DNA of 25,643 nt from Brevundimonas sp. UBA2388 (GCA_002343425.1 DDSO01000109.1:2534-28176), one strand, 5' to 3'. Positions 14,818 to 22,500 are shown, counted from the stretch's first letter. Notes: a model not told the origin generated them from the sequence alone. Numbers and translations: made by a program.

Positions 14818-15804
14818 ATGTCCGCGCCCAGACTTAAGGTCGTGTTAACCAGACGGCTGCCCGACGCGGTCGAGACGCGCATGCGCGAACTGTTCGACGC
14901 CGAGCTGAACCTGACCGACAGGCCGATGGACCGCGCCGCGCTGGAGGCGGCGGTGCAGCGCGCCGATGTGCTGGTCCCGACCATCACCGACACCATAGAC
15001 GCCGCCCTGATCGCGGCGGCGGGCGAGCAGCTGAAGATGATCGCCAATTTCGGCGCGGGCGTCGATCACATCGACATCGACGCGGCCGTGGGGCGCGGTC
15101 TGATCGTGACCAATACGCCGGGCGTCCTGACCGAGGACACGGCCGACCTGGCCATGGCGTTGATCCTGGCGGTCAGCCGCCGCATCGTCGAGGGCGCCCA
15201 GGTGGTGGCGGAGGGCCGGTTCGAAGGCTGGACCCCGACCTGGATGACCGGGCGAAAACTGTGGGGCAAGCGGCTGGGCATTGTGGGCATGGGCCGGATC
15301 GGACAGGCCCTTGCCCGGCGCGCGAAGGCGTTCGGAATGCAGGTCCACTATCACAACCGCAAACCCGTCCCGGCCATGATCGCCGAGGAGCTGGGCGCCA
15401 CCTGGTGGGACGATCTGGACCAGATGCTGGCCCGGATGGACCTGATCTCGCTGAACTGTCCCGCGACGAAGGAGACGCACCACCTGTTGTCGGCCGAACG
15501 TCTGGCCCGGCTTCAGCCGCACGCCATCCTGATCAACACCGCCCGCGGCGAACTGATTGACGAGGCGGCGCTGTCCGACGCCGTGGCGCGCCGGGCGATC
15601 GCCGGGGTCGGGCTGGACGTCTATGAGCATGAGCCGGCGATTCACCCCGGTCTGCTGGGCCATGCCCATGTTGTGCTGCTGCCCCATCTGGGCTCGGCGA
15701 CGCTGGAGGCGCGGCAGGACATGGGCGATCGCGTGATCACCAATATCCAGACCTTCCACAACGGCCACCGGCCACCGGACCGGGTCATCCCGGCGATGCT
15801 CTGA
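14818..15804 (+). CDS. D-isomer-specific 2-hydroxyacid dehydrogenase (glyoxylate/hydroxypyruvate reductase-like)
   Basis: A 328-residue NAD(P)-dependent cytoplasmic dehydrogenase. The Rossmann motif is GIVGMGRIGQALARRAKAFG (154-173). The catalytic set of the family is complete: Arg243 in NTARGEL, Glu272 in DVYEHEP and His290 in LLPHLGSA. The substrate is not determined by the sequence; similarity to glyoxylate/hydroxypyruvate reductases and D-glycerate dehydrogenases is closest by eye. GAAGG lies six bases before the ATG. It is divergent from the SH3 protein gene and 67 nt before the S9 peptidase gene on the same strand. Confidence 0.9.
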   Translation: MSAPRLKVVLTRRLPDAVETRMRELFDAELNLTDRPMDRAALEAAVQRADVLVPTITDTIDAALIAAAGEQLKMIANFGAGVDHIDIDAAVGRGLIVTNTPGVLTEDTADLAMALILAVSRRIVEGAQVVAEGRFEGWTPTWMTGRKLWGKRLGIVGMGRIGQALARRAKAFGMQVHYHNRKPVPAMIAEELGATWWDDLDQMLARMDLISLNCPATKETHHLLSAERLARLQPHAILINTARGELIDEAALSDAVARRAIAGVGLDVYEHEPAIHPGLLGHAHVVLLPHLGSATLEARQDMGDRVITNIQTFHNGHRPPDRVIPAML

Positions 15805-15871
15805 ATCCTTGCGCTTGACGCCAGATCAAACCTTGGGTTGGTAGGCGGGTAGTAGCGTTCGGGGGCGTATC

Positions 15872-17902
15872 ATGACGGGCAGGAATTCCGCAGCGGCGCG
15901 GTGGGCGCTGTCGCGCCGGGGTCTGCTGGCGGGAGCCGGCGGTCTCGGGATTGCGGCGGCGGCGGGACCCGTGGCGGCGCGTCAGATCACGCCCCACGCC
16001 CTGGCGGACTTCTACGCCAAGGACGGCGTCAAGGGCGTGGCCTTGTCGCCGTCGGGCGAGCGGATCGCCATCATCCGCGAGATCCATCAGGGCAGGGCCA
16101 GGCTCTCGGTTCTCGACGTGCTGGACGCCGCCAATCCGTCCGCCCCGCCCAAACGCGCGCCGTTGGGTGATGTCGACTGCGAGTCGATGGCATGGGCGAG
16201 CGATGAACGTCTGCTGGTTCGTATCGCCCTCGGCGGGCGGACCATCACGGAGCGGACCTCGGCCCGGTCTCTGGGTTCGACCACCGCCGAGGCCGTGATT
16301 TCCCGGCGGATGGTGTCGATCAATCCCGACACCGGCGGCGCCGTGGTCCTGTTCGACAATGAGCCGCAGCGGATGCGGACCATGCGCAACCTCGGCTCCG
16401 TCGTCGACCTGCTGCACGACGACCCCGAACATGTGCTGATGATGGCCCCGACCCAGGCGCGGCGCATCAACGCCCTGTACAAGGTCAATGTCATGACCGG
16501 CCGGGCCGAGGAGTTCGAGCGCGGGGATTTCGACACCGTCGGCTGGGAGACCCGGAACGGCGTGCCGGTGCTGCGCTACGACATCAACGCCGCCGGAAAC
16601 ACCCTCGAGATCATGGCCCGGGCTCCCGGCGAGCGTCAGTGGCGCTTCGTCCGCCGGATGCGGATCGCCGATGTTCTCGACTTCGAATATGTCGCGCCGA
16701 CCGAACAGGGCGACGTGATCCTCGTTTCAGCCCGGCAGGAGGGCGAGGACGTCCAGTCCATCCGCGAGTTCAATCTCAGGACGGGCGTCTATGGCGCACC
16801 TGTCGCCTCGCGGCCCCGTTCCGACGTCTCGGGCGGCCTGACCGACGATCGCGGCGTCTACCTGGGCGCCGCCTACTGGAACGACCGGCTGGAGTATGAT
16901 TTCGCCGTGCCGGAGCTGGCTCCGCACCACCGGGCCATGAACCGGTTTTTCGACAATAGCTGCAACGTGCGGCTCATCGATATCGACCGGACGCACAACC
17001 GCTTCCTGTCCTATGTCAGCGGACCGAATGAGCCCGGCGCCTGGTATCTGTATGACCGGGCCGCCCGCAGCTTCGTCAACCTGACCCCGCGCACAGCCCT
17101 GCAGACCGAACGGCTGGGCCGGACCGAGGCGCTGGACGTGACCACCCGCGACGGCGCCGCCATCCGCGCCTATCTGACGGCGCCAACCGGAGGGGCGCCG
17201 GGTCCCCTGATCGTCCTGCCGCATGGCGGGCCCGAGCTTCGCGACGTCATGAACTGGGACCGGACCGTCCAAGCCCTGGCGACCGAGGGCTGGTGGGTGC
17301 TGCAGCCCAATTTCCGCGGTTCCGGCGGCTATGGCCTGGCCTTCGCCAGCGAGGGCTGGGGGCGTTGGGGCGACCGGATGCAGGAGGACGTCGAGGACGC
17401 CGTCGATCACGCGATCAGGACCCGCGGGCTGGACGCCGGCAAGGTCGGCATCATGGGCAGCAGCTATGGCGGATATGCCGCCCTGATGGGGGCCGTGCGG
17501 CGTCCGGACCTGTACAAGGCCGCCATCTCGATCTGCGGCGACAGCGACCTGCCCGAACTGCTGGCCAATGAGAAGCGGGGCGACAATTCGCCGGAGAATA
17601 TCGCCTATCGCTTCTGGTCCACGCGGATCGGCGACCCCGAGGAAGACGCGGCGGCCCTGGCGCTCGCCTCGCCCCGCCGGAGGGCCTCGGAAATCGCCTG
17701 CCCGGTCATGCTGGTGCACGGCGTGGACGACCCCGTCGTTCCGGTCTTCCAGTCGCGTCGCATGAAGGAGGCGCTGGAACGGGCCGGGAAGTCCGTCGAT
17801 TACGTCGAGATCCGCGGCGCCGGCCATGCCGACTGGGAAGACGGCGTCGAGCTGGACCTGATGACCCAGTATATCGAGCTGTTCCGGCGGGTCTTCGCCT
17901 AG
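15872..17902 (+). CDS. S9-family prolyl oligopeptidase-like peptidase, Tat-exported
   Basis: A 676-residue serine peptidase. The N-terminus has SRRGLLAGAGG followed by a hydrophobic stretch and AAR, a Tat signal peptide. An N-terminal beta-propeller-like region (about 45-390) precedes the alpha/beta-hydrolase domain. The catalytic triad is visible: Ser531 in GSSYGGYAAL, Asp620 in HGVDDPVVP and His652 in GAGHADWE. PHGGPELRD upstream forms the oxyanion region typical of S9. Probable role: periplasmic cleavage of peptides at X-Ala or X-Pro type sites; the specificity cannot be read here. Its stop overlaps the stop of the convergent MoeB-like gene by four bases. Confidence 0.9.
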   Translation: MTGRNSAAARWALSRRGLLAGAGGLGIAAAAGPVAARQITPHALADFYAKDGVKGVALSPSGERIAIIREIHQGRARLSVLDVLDAANPSAPPKRAPLGDVDCESMAWASDERLLVRIALGGRTITERTSARSLGSTTAEAVISRRMVSINPDTGGAVVLFDNEPQRMRTMRNLGSVVDLLHDDPEHVLMMAPTQARRINALYKVNVMTGRAEEFERGDFDTVGWETRNGVPVLRYDINAAGNTLEIMARAPGERQWRFVRRMRIADVLDFEYVAPTEQGDVILVSARQEGEDVQSIREFNLRTGVYGAPVASRPRSDVSGGLTDDRGVYLGAAYWNDRLEYDFAVPELAPHHRAMNRFFDNSCNVRLIDIDRTHNRFLSYVSGPNEPGAWYLYDRAARSFVNLTPRTALQTERLGRTEALDVTTRDGAAIRAYLTAPTGGAPGPLIVLPHGGPELRDVMNWDRTVQALATEGWWVLQPNFRGSGGYGLAFASEGWGRWGDRMQEDVEDAVDHAIRTRGLDAGKVGIMGSSYGGYAALMGAVRRPDLYKAAISICGDSDLPELLANEKRGDNSPENIAYRFWSTRIGDPEEDAAALALASPRRRASEIACPVMLVHGVDDPVVPVFQSRRMKEALERAGKSVDYVEIRGAGHADWEDGVELDLMTQYIELFRRVFA

Positions 17903-18639
17903 ACCGGGGCGCAGACCGGACAGTCGGGGTCGGCGGCGACCGCGACCGTCCGGGCGGCGCCCGCCAGGCCGTCGTAGATCAGCAGCCGGCCCGCAAGGGG
18001 CTGGCCGGCGCCGGTGATGAGCTTGATCGCCTCGAGGGCGGCCATCGACCCGACCACGCCCGCCAGCGCCCCGATCACGCCGACGCGGGCGCAGGTTTCG
18101 GCCTCCGGCGGCGCGGCGGGCACAAGGCAGCGGTAGCAGGGCCGGCCGGTGAAGACGCCGACCTGACCGCTCCACCGGCCCAGGGCGCCCGAGACCAGCG
18201 GGGTGCGCGCCGCGACGCAGGCGACATTGACGACGAACCGGGTCGCGAAATCGTCGGTTCCGTCGATGACGACGTCGCAGCCCTCGATCAGGCGCGCGGC
18301 GTTCGCATCGCTCAGCCGTTCGGCGACGGGCTCGATGCGCACATGGGGGTTGAGCGCGGTCAGCGTTGCGGCCCCGGCCTCGACCTTGGGGCGGCCGATG
18401 TCAGCGGTATCGAAGGCGATCTGGCGCTGGAGATTGGACAGGGCGACCGCATCGTCGTCGATCAGGCGCAGGGCGCCGATCCCGGCCGCGGCCAGATAGA
18501 GGGCCGCCGGAGCGCCGACGCCGCCGAGCCCGATCAGGCCCACGCGCGCGGCCTTGAGCCGCTGCTGCCCGGGTCCGCCGACCTCGGCGAGCACCAGATG
18601 GCGGGCGTAGCGCTCGATTTCATCGTCTGAAAAGGTCAC
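17899..18639 (-). CDS. moeB: MoeB/ThiF/HesA-family adenylyltransferase
   Basis: A 246-residue E1-like enzyme that adenylates the C-terminal glycine of a ubiquitin-like sulfur carrier (MoaD in molybdopterin synthesis, ThiS in thiamine synthesis). The ATP site GLIGLGGVGAP is at 34-43, then the RQIAFDTADIGRPK switch (72-85). Zinc cysteines are paired: Cys168/Cys171 (CYRC) and Cys240/Cys243 (CPVC). There is no C-terminal rhodanese domain, so it is the short MoeB type. No molybdenum or thiamine genes are adjacent, so MoeB against ThiF stays open. The start is GTG with a poor Shine-Dalgarno (GGGG). Confidence 0.88.
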   Translation of the reverse strand: MTFSDDEIERYARHLVLAEVGGPGQQRLKAARVGLIGLGGVGAPAALYLAAAGIGALRLIDDDAVALSNLQRQIAFDTADIGRPKVEAGAATLTALNPHVRIEPVAERLSDANAARLIEGCDVVIDGTDDFATRFVVNVACVAARTPLVSGALGRWSGQVGVFTGRPCYRCLVPAAPPEAETCARVGVIGALAGVVGSMAALEAIKLITGAGQPLAGRLLIYDGLAGAARTVAVAADPDCPVCAPV

Positions 18640-18678
18640 AGCCCCAGTTAGGGCGTGCGCGGCGCAAGGTCCACGCCG

Positions 18679-19068
18679 TCAGGCGGCCTTGCGGATATCC
18701 AGCAGGACTTCGGCCTCATTGGCGGACAGGCGGGAGATGCAGGGCAGGCCGATCCGCTCGAGCAGGGCGGCGGGATCAGCGCTCAGGCTGATCGGCTCCT
18801 GCAGACGGCGTTCCTGGATGGGCATGTCAGACAGGATTCGCAGGCCCGTGTGGCGCGGATCGGCGATGATCCGGCGCATCAACCGGTCCAGATCGGTGCG
18901 CTGGCCTTCCAGCGCCTGGAGGATATGCCCCTGATGAAACATCAGGCAGGCGCACACGCGGTCGCGCCGGTTGTTGCGGTCCGAAACGCCCAGAATCTGG
19001 GCGACCGACAGGGTCGAGGCCCCGGTCGCGCCAACGGCTTCGCTGGCGTATATCACGCGATGAAGCAC
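18679..19068 (-). CDS. Short BLUF-domain blue-light sensor protein
   Basis: A 129-residue protein that is almost only a BLUF (blue light using FAD) domain. The flavin triad is kept: Tyr7 in RVIYAS, Asn32 in SDRNN and Gln51 in ILQALEGQ, aligning with Slr1694 Tyr8, Asn32 and Gln50. DPRHTGLRIL and QERRLQ follow as in the family. Two usual residues are gone: the Trp and Met of the beta-5 strand become Pro92 and Ser94, and the GITG turn is replaced by DRVCAC with two cysteines. No output domain is attached, so it would act by protein contact. The GTG at 19068 has GGGAAG just upstream; a longer frame overlaps hslV. It is divergent from hslV, with a palindrome between. Confidence 0.88.
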   Translation of the reverse strand: MLHRVIYASEAVGATGASTLSVAQILGVSDRNNRRDRVCACLMFHQGHILQALEGQRTDLDRLMRRIIADPRHTGLRILSDMPIQERRLQEPISLSADPAALLERIGLPCISRLSANEAEVLLDIRKAA

Positions 19069-19108
19069 GACGCTTCCCTCATATGTCGAATTGTGGGGTA
19101 CAGTCGGG

Positions 19109-19128
19109 CAATGTAACGGGTTACATTG
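19109..19128. promoter_or_regulatory. 20-bp perfect palindromic operator between the BLUF gene and hslV
   Basis: CAATGTAAC (19109-19117) and GTTACATTG (19120-19128) are perfect reverse complements with a GG centre. The 142-bp gap is otherwise AT-richer than its surroundings. The site lies 41 bp upstream of the BLUF start and 83 bp upstream of hslV, so the BLUF gene is the likelier target. The symmetry suits a homodimeric TetR-, GntR- or MerR-like regulator; none is encoded nearby. Confidence 0.6.
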
Positions 19129-19174
19129 GTCATATTGTGGCTGGGCGCGGTCGTTGTAATTCTGTCGCTTTCCG

Positions 19175-19203
19175 CTTGCCGCGCCGCATTTCGGTCGCCA
19201 TCT
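19175..19203 (+). promoter_or_regulatory. Possible heat-shock (sigma-32) promoter of hslV
   Basis: CTTGCCG (19175-19181) and GCCATCT (19197-19203) resemble the sigma-32 elements CTTGNAA and CCCATNT at a spacing of 15. hslVU is a sigma-32 target in E. coli, which makes this plausible. A start near 19210 would leave almost no leader before the ATG at 19211. The -35 match is poor. Confidence 0.28.
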
Positions 19204-19210
19204 GAAACGG

Positions 19211-19768
19211 ATGATGAACGCGAACCCGAACTTCCCGGACTGGCACGGCACCACCATACTGGCGGTGCGCAAGAACGGTCGAACCGTCATCGCCGGCGAC
19301 GGCCAGGTCTCGATGGGGCCAACTATCGTCAAGGGCGCCGCGCGCAAGGTGCGGGTGCTGGCCGGCGGCAGGGTGCTGGCGGGTTTCGCCGGCGCGACGG
19401 CCGACGCCTTCACCCTGATCGAACGTCTGGAAGCCAAGCTGGAACAGTATCCGGACCAGCTGGCGCGCGCCTGCGTCGACCTGGCGAAGGACTGGCGTAC
19501 AGACCGTTATCTGCGCCGGCTCGAGGCCATGCTGCTGGTCGCGGACAGGAGCTCGATCTTCACGGTCACCGGCGTCGGCGATGTTCTGGAGCCGGAACAT
19601 GGCGTGGCCGCGGTCGGCTCGGGCGGCAATTTCGCCCTCTCGGCCGCCCGCGCCCTGATCGAGCACACCGACATGGACGCCGAAACCATCGCCCGCCGGG
19701 CCATGGAGATCGCGGCGGAGATCTGCGTCTACACCAACGGCAACTTGACGGTTGAGACGCTGGGGTAG
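19211..19768 (+). CDS. hslV: ATP-dependent protease proteolytic subunit HslV
   Basis: A 185-residue threonine peptidase that forms the double-hexamer core of the HslUV (ClpQY) protease. Cleavage after Gly13 in [11 protein letters not shown] exposes the catalytic Thr14, as known for the family. GDGQVSMG (29-36), the RKVR region and [14 protein letters not shown] are typical. Two adjacent ATGs (19211, 19214) are possible starts. The partner hslU would normally follow within a few bases; here a 484-bp GxxExxY cassette comes between, so 553 bp separate the two genes. Confidence 0.96.
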   Translation: MMNANPNFPDWHGTTILAVRKNGRTVIAGDGQVSMGPTIVKGAARKVRVLAGGRVLAGFAGATADAFTLIERLEAKLEQYPDQLARACVDLAKDWRTDRYLRRLEAMLLVADRSSIFTVTGVGDVLEPEHGVAAVGSGGNFALSAARALIEHTDMDAETIARRAMEIAAEICVYTNGNLTVETLG

Positions 19769-19798
19769 GCTGGCTGTAGCAATTCATGCCCTGTCGCT

Positions 19799-19846
19799 GG
19801 CTGGTTCATCACGAAGATCACGAAGGATGCACGAAGGACACGAAGG
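19799..19846 (+). repeat. Left inverted arm of the GxxExxY cassette
   Basis: The arm begins GGCTGGTTCATCAC and continues with iterations of a CACGAAGG-like unit on the skeleton CAC-N6-CAC-N8-CAC-N6-CAC. Bases 19799-19826 are perfectly complementary to 20255-20282; 19829-19846 match 20235-20252 at 16 of 18. Bases 19827-19846 also encode the protein's first residues (MHEGHEG). Confidence 0.9.
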
Positions 19847-20234
19847 GACCGAGCCACTACCTGCCGACACCGAGCGTGTCGGTAGTGTCGTCGTTGACGC
19901 CGCGCTGAAAGTGCATCGCCTTTTGGGACCGGGCTTGCTGGAGTCGGTCTATGAAGCCTGTCTCGCGGAAGAGCTCCGAGGACGGGGACTTCGGATAGAG
20001 CGGCAGGTTGGCGTGCCTGTCGCCTTCGGCGACATTCGTCTGGATGTCGGCCTGCGGCTCGACCTTCTGGTCGATGATCTCGTCGTGGTCGAGATCAAGG
20101 CGATCGACGCATTGGCGTCGATCCATACGGCCCAGGTTGCGACTTATCTTCGCTTTTCAGGTCGGCGGCTCGGTTACCTGATCAACTTCAACACCACACT
20201 GCTCAAGAACGGGCTTCAGCGGATCGTGCGTTGA
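19827..20234 (+). CDS. GxxExxY protein, PD-(D/E)XK nuclease-like
   Basis: A 135-residue protein with the namesake motif GPGLLESVYE (Gly36, Glu39, Tyr42) after a VHRLLGP stretch. RLDLLVDD-VVVEIKA provides Asp79, Glu89 and Lys91, the D-(x)n-ExK core of PD-(D/E)XK nucleases, and FNTTLLKNGLQRIV is the family's usual end. Nuclease activity is inferred; the family has no established function that I know of. The N-terminal MHEGHEGTEP is translated from the repeat arm. GAAGG touches the ATG directly, with another GAAG nine bases upstream. The gene forms the whole interior of an inverted-repeat cassette and runs in the same direction as hslV and hslU. Confidence 0.9.
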   Translation: MHEGHEGTEPLPADTERVGSVVVDAALKVHRLLGPGLLESVYEACLAEELRGRGLRIERQVGVPVAFGDIRLDVGLRLDLLVDDLVVVEIKAIDALASIHTAQVATYLRFSGRRLGYLINFNTTLLKNGLQRIVR

Positions 20235-20282
20235 CCTTCGTGATCTTCGTGCCCCCTTCGTGATCTTCGTGATGAACCAGCC
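20235..20282 (-). repeat. Right inverted arm of the GxxExxY cassette
   Basis: Reverse-complement partner of 19799-19846, starting at the base after the stop codon. It reads CCTTCGTG, then two further CTTCGTG-type units, ending GATGAACCAGCC. If transcribed with the gene, the two arms could pair into a long stem bringing the mRNA ends together. Confidence 0.9.
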
Positions 20283-20321
20283 CCTCTCGCCAACTTCCCT
20301 TCGCCCACCCATCTGAGCTCC

Positions 20322-21623
20322 ATGACCGACCTTTCCCCCCGCGAAATCGTCTCCGAACTCGATCGCTTCATCGTCGGCCAGGACGACGCCAAGCGCGCCG
20401 TGGCCGTGGCCTTGCGCAATCGCTGGCGCCGCAAGCGCGTGCCGGATGACCTGCGCGACGAGGTGACGCCCAAGAACATCCTGATGATCGGCCCTACCGG
20501 CGTCGGCAAGACCGAGATCGCCCGGCGGCTGGCCAAACTGGCCGGCTCTCCGTTTCTGAAGATCGAGGCGACCAAATTCACCGAGGTCGGCTATGTCGGC
20601 CGCGACGTGGACTCCATCATGCGCGACCTGGTCGAGGCGGCGCTGGTCATGGTGCGCGACAAGCGGCGGTCCGGGGTCAAGGCGAAGGCCGAGGCCGCGG
20701 CCGAGGAGCGGATCCTCGACGCCCTGGTCGGCCCCGGCTCCCAGCCTGCGACCCGCGACAGCTTCCGCAGGAAGCTGCGGGCCGGCGAGCTGGACGACAA
20801 GGAGATCGAGCTTCAGCTCGCCGACACAGCCTCGCCCATGCAGGGGCTGGACATCCCCGGCGGGGGCAATGTCGGCATGATCAATCTGTCGGAAATGCTG
20901 GGCAAGCTGGGCGGCGGGCGGACGAAGACCGCCAAGCTGACGGTGCGCGACGCGGCGGCGGCGCTGATCAACGAAGAGAGCGACAAGCTGCTGGATCAGG
21001 AAAGCCTGACCACCGAGGCGCTGTTGCTGGCCGAGAACGAGGGCATCGTCTTTATCGACGAGATCGACAAGGTGGCGGGTCGGTCCGACCGGTCGGGCGG
21101 CGACGTCAGCCGCGAGGGCGTGCAGCGCGACCTGCTACCCCTGATCGAGGGGACGACCGTCTCGACCAAATACGGGCCGGTGAAGTCGGACCATGTGCTG
21201 TTCATCGCCTCGGGCGCCTTTCATGTCGCCAAGCCCTCGGATCTGCTGCCCGAGCTGCAGGGCCGGCTGCCGATCCGGGTCGAGCTGAAAGCCCTGACCC
21301 GCGACGACTTCGTGCGCATCCTGACCGAGCCGGAGGCCAATCTGATCCGTCAGAACCAGGCCCTGCTGGCGACCGAGGACGTGACCCTGACCTTTACCCC
21401 GGACGCGGTCGAGGCCCTGGCCGACGCCGCCGTGGCGGCCAATGGCGCGGTCGAGAACATCGGCGCGCGGCGGCTGGTGACGGTGATCGAACGGGTGCTG
21501 GAGGAAACCAGTTTCAAGGCCTCCGACCTCTCGGGGCAGACGGTCGCCTTCGACGGGGACCGGGTGCGCGATCTGGTCGCCGAATTGGCGCGCGACGCGG
21601 ACCTGAGCCGTTTCATCCTCTAG
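20322..21623 (+). CDS. hslU: ATP-dependent protease ATPase subunit HslU
   Basis: A 433-residue AAA+ unfoldase that feeds substrates into HslV. Walker A GPTGVGKT is at 57-64, Walker B IVFIDEID at 242-249, separated by the long I domain (about 105-230). The [11 protein letters not shown] and GARRL sensor regions follow. The C-terminus ends LSRFIL, the tail that inserts into HslV to activate it. The upstream Shine-Dalgarno is weak. Because the cassette lies between it and hslV, its expression may depend on read-through or on a promoter within or after the cassette; none was recognised. Confidence 0.97.
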   Translation: MTDLSPREIVSELDRFIVGQDDAKRAVAVALRNRWRRKRVPDDLRDEVTPKNILMIGPTGVGKTEIARRLAKLAGSPFLKIEATKFTEVGYVGRDVDSIMRDLVEAALVMVRDKRRSGVKAKAEAAAEERILDALVGPGSQPATRDSFRRKLRAGELDDKEIELQLADTASPMQGLDIPGGGNVGMINLSEMLGKLGGGRTKTAKLTVRDAAAALINEESDKLLDQESLTTEALLLAENEGIVFIDEIDKVAGRSDRSGGDVSREGVQRDLLPLIEGTTVSTKYGPVKSDHVLFIASGAFHVAKPSDLLPELQGRLPIRVELKALTRDDFVRILTEPEANLIRQNQALLATEDVTLTFTPDAVEALADAAVAANGAVENIGARRLVTVIERVLEETSFKASDLSGQTVAFDGDRVRDLVAELARDADLSRFIL

Positions 21624-21683
21624 ACGGGCAACCGTTCAGGCGGTTCATTCGTACCTTCGGGCCAAACACCCCAAGGGACAGCC

Positions 21684-22217
21684 ATGAGACCGATCCGAAC
21701 CGCCGCCGCCCTGACGGTTGCTCTCGGCCTGTGCGCGGCCGCCGCCCCCGCCGCGGCCCAGGCGCGCAATATCGCCCTGGATCAGTTCGACGGGCGCTGG
21801 TTCGAGATCGCGCGCAGCCCCAACGATGTCCAGAAGGACTGCCGGCGGGCCCAGATTGACTTCAATCCGCAGGGCCGACCGAACCGCTATTCCATCATCG
21901 TCACCTGCACCCGGCGGGCGGACGGCGTGGTCGAGACCTTGCGCGCAAACGCCCGCGTGACCGATCCCGGGACCAACGCCCGCTTCCGCTTCACCCTGAC
22001 GGGCCTGCTGGGCGTCGGCGGGCTGGCGGGGCAGAATTACTGGGTCTGGGACCATGCGCCCGACTACAGCTGGGCCATCATGGCCCTGCCGGACCAGTCC
22101 GACTGGTGGGTCTGGCACCGCAGCCAGAGCCCGGCGGAGGCCGAGCGCAGCCGTCTGCTCGCCCGCGCCCGCGCCCTGGGCTTCAACACCGGCGCGGTGG
22201 TGCACACCGGGCGGTAG
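21684..22217 (+). CDS. Exported lipocalin-like protein
   Basis: A 177-residue protein with a signal peptide at 1-26 (ending AAAQA). The mature part opens with ALDQFDGRWFEIARSPN, the lipocalin GxW motif (Gly37, Trp39) of Blc-type bacterial lipocalins. It continues with YWVWDHAPDYSWAIMALP, a strand pattern usual in Blc, and ends with a short helix. Cys53 and Cys75 could form a disulfide. Unlike E. coli Blc it has no lipobox, so a soluble periplasmic form is likely. Lipocalins bind lipids or small hydrophobic ligands; the ligand here is unknown. AAGGGA lies five bases before the ATG. Confidence 0.85.
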   Translation: MRPIRTAAALTVALGLCAAAAPAAAQARNIALDQFDGRWFEIARSPNDVQKDCRRAQIDFNPQGRPNRYSIIVTCTRRADGVVETLRANARVTDPGTNARFRFTLTGLLGVGGLAGQNYWVWDHAPDYSWAIMALPDQSDWWVWHRSQSPAEAERSRLLARARALGFNTGAVVHTGR

Positions 22218-22271
22218 ACCCTCGTCCGCGGAGTTGGCCGGCCCGTCCGGGAAGTTGCGGCGGCCGGGTGG

Positions 22272-22314
22272 TTCATCACAACGAGCACAACGGGTTCACA
22301 ACGAGCACGACGGG
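22272..22314 (+). repeat. Left arm of the ORF-less element
   Basis: TTCATCAC then iterations of CACAACGAG/CACAACGGG-like units on the skeleton CAC-N6-CAC-N8-CAC-N6-CAC, ending GACGGG. It is preceded by GG and followed by ACCG, as in the left arm of the cassette at 19799. Confidence 0.88.
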
Positions 22315-22457
22315 ACCGGAGCATCTGTCCCAAGGCAGATGCCTGCGCCCCGCTGATCCGTATCGCGGCTTCGCCGCATTGATTCGATCGCCGCCCGGCG
22401 GCGATCGGGAGTCTTCATCTGCGGCACCGTGGTCTCGCCCTTGTCATCCGCTCAAAA

Positions 22458-22500
22458 CCCGTCGTGTCCGTTGTGAACCCGTTGTGCTCGTCGTGATGAA
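22458..22500 (-). repeat. Right arm of the ORF-less element
   Basis: Reverse-complement partner of 22272-22314 with three differences (one transition in the outer unit, two in the innermost unit). It ends 57 bp before the -35 element of mmcB. Confidence 0.88.

Larger units (their letters stand above)
19799..20282. mobile_element. Inverted-repeat-bounded GxxExxY cassette between hslV and hslU
   Basis: A 484-bp unit consists of 48-bp inverted arms (44 of 48 positions complementary, the outer 28 perfectly) and a single ORF that fills the interior. The ORF's ATG lies in the left arm and its TGA (20232-20234) directly abuts the right arm. The unit lies between two genes that are usually adjacent, which marks it as an insertion. 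No clear target-site duplication is visible and no transposase is present. A relative with the same arm skeleton lies at 22272-22500. GxxExxY ORFs embedded in such repeats are seen widely; the transfer mechanism is unknown. Confidence 0.75.
22272..22500. mobile_element. Miniature inverted-repeat element without an ORF
   Basis: Arms of 43 bp (22272-22314 and 22458-22500) are complementary at 40 of 43 positions. The 143-bp interior has no ORF but folds on its own: GCATCTG/CAGATGC (22321-22342), GCGGC-TTC-GCCGC near 22365-22377, and a perfect 11-bp pair CGATCGCCGCC/GGCGGCGATCG (22385-22407). The arm skeleton equals that of the GxxExxY cassette. It looks like a non-coding, MITE-like relative. No target duplication was recognised. 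Confidence 0.65.

Noticed and set aside
16727..18175. 482-codon minus-strand reading frame across the S9 and MoeB-like genes
   Set aside because: Overlaps two well-supported genes in other frames and shows no recognisable domain.
19799..19850. Short CRISPR-like repeat array
   Set aside because: The iterated units are 9-11 bp without spacers and recur as an inverted arm; this is not a CRISPR.
19769..20321. Target-site duplication around the GxxExxY cassette
   Set aside because: The bases flanking 19799 and 20282 show no convincing direct repeat, so insertion by a transposase cannot be claimed.
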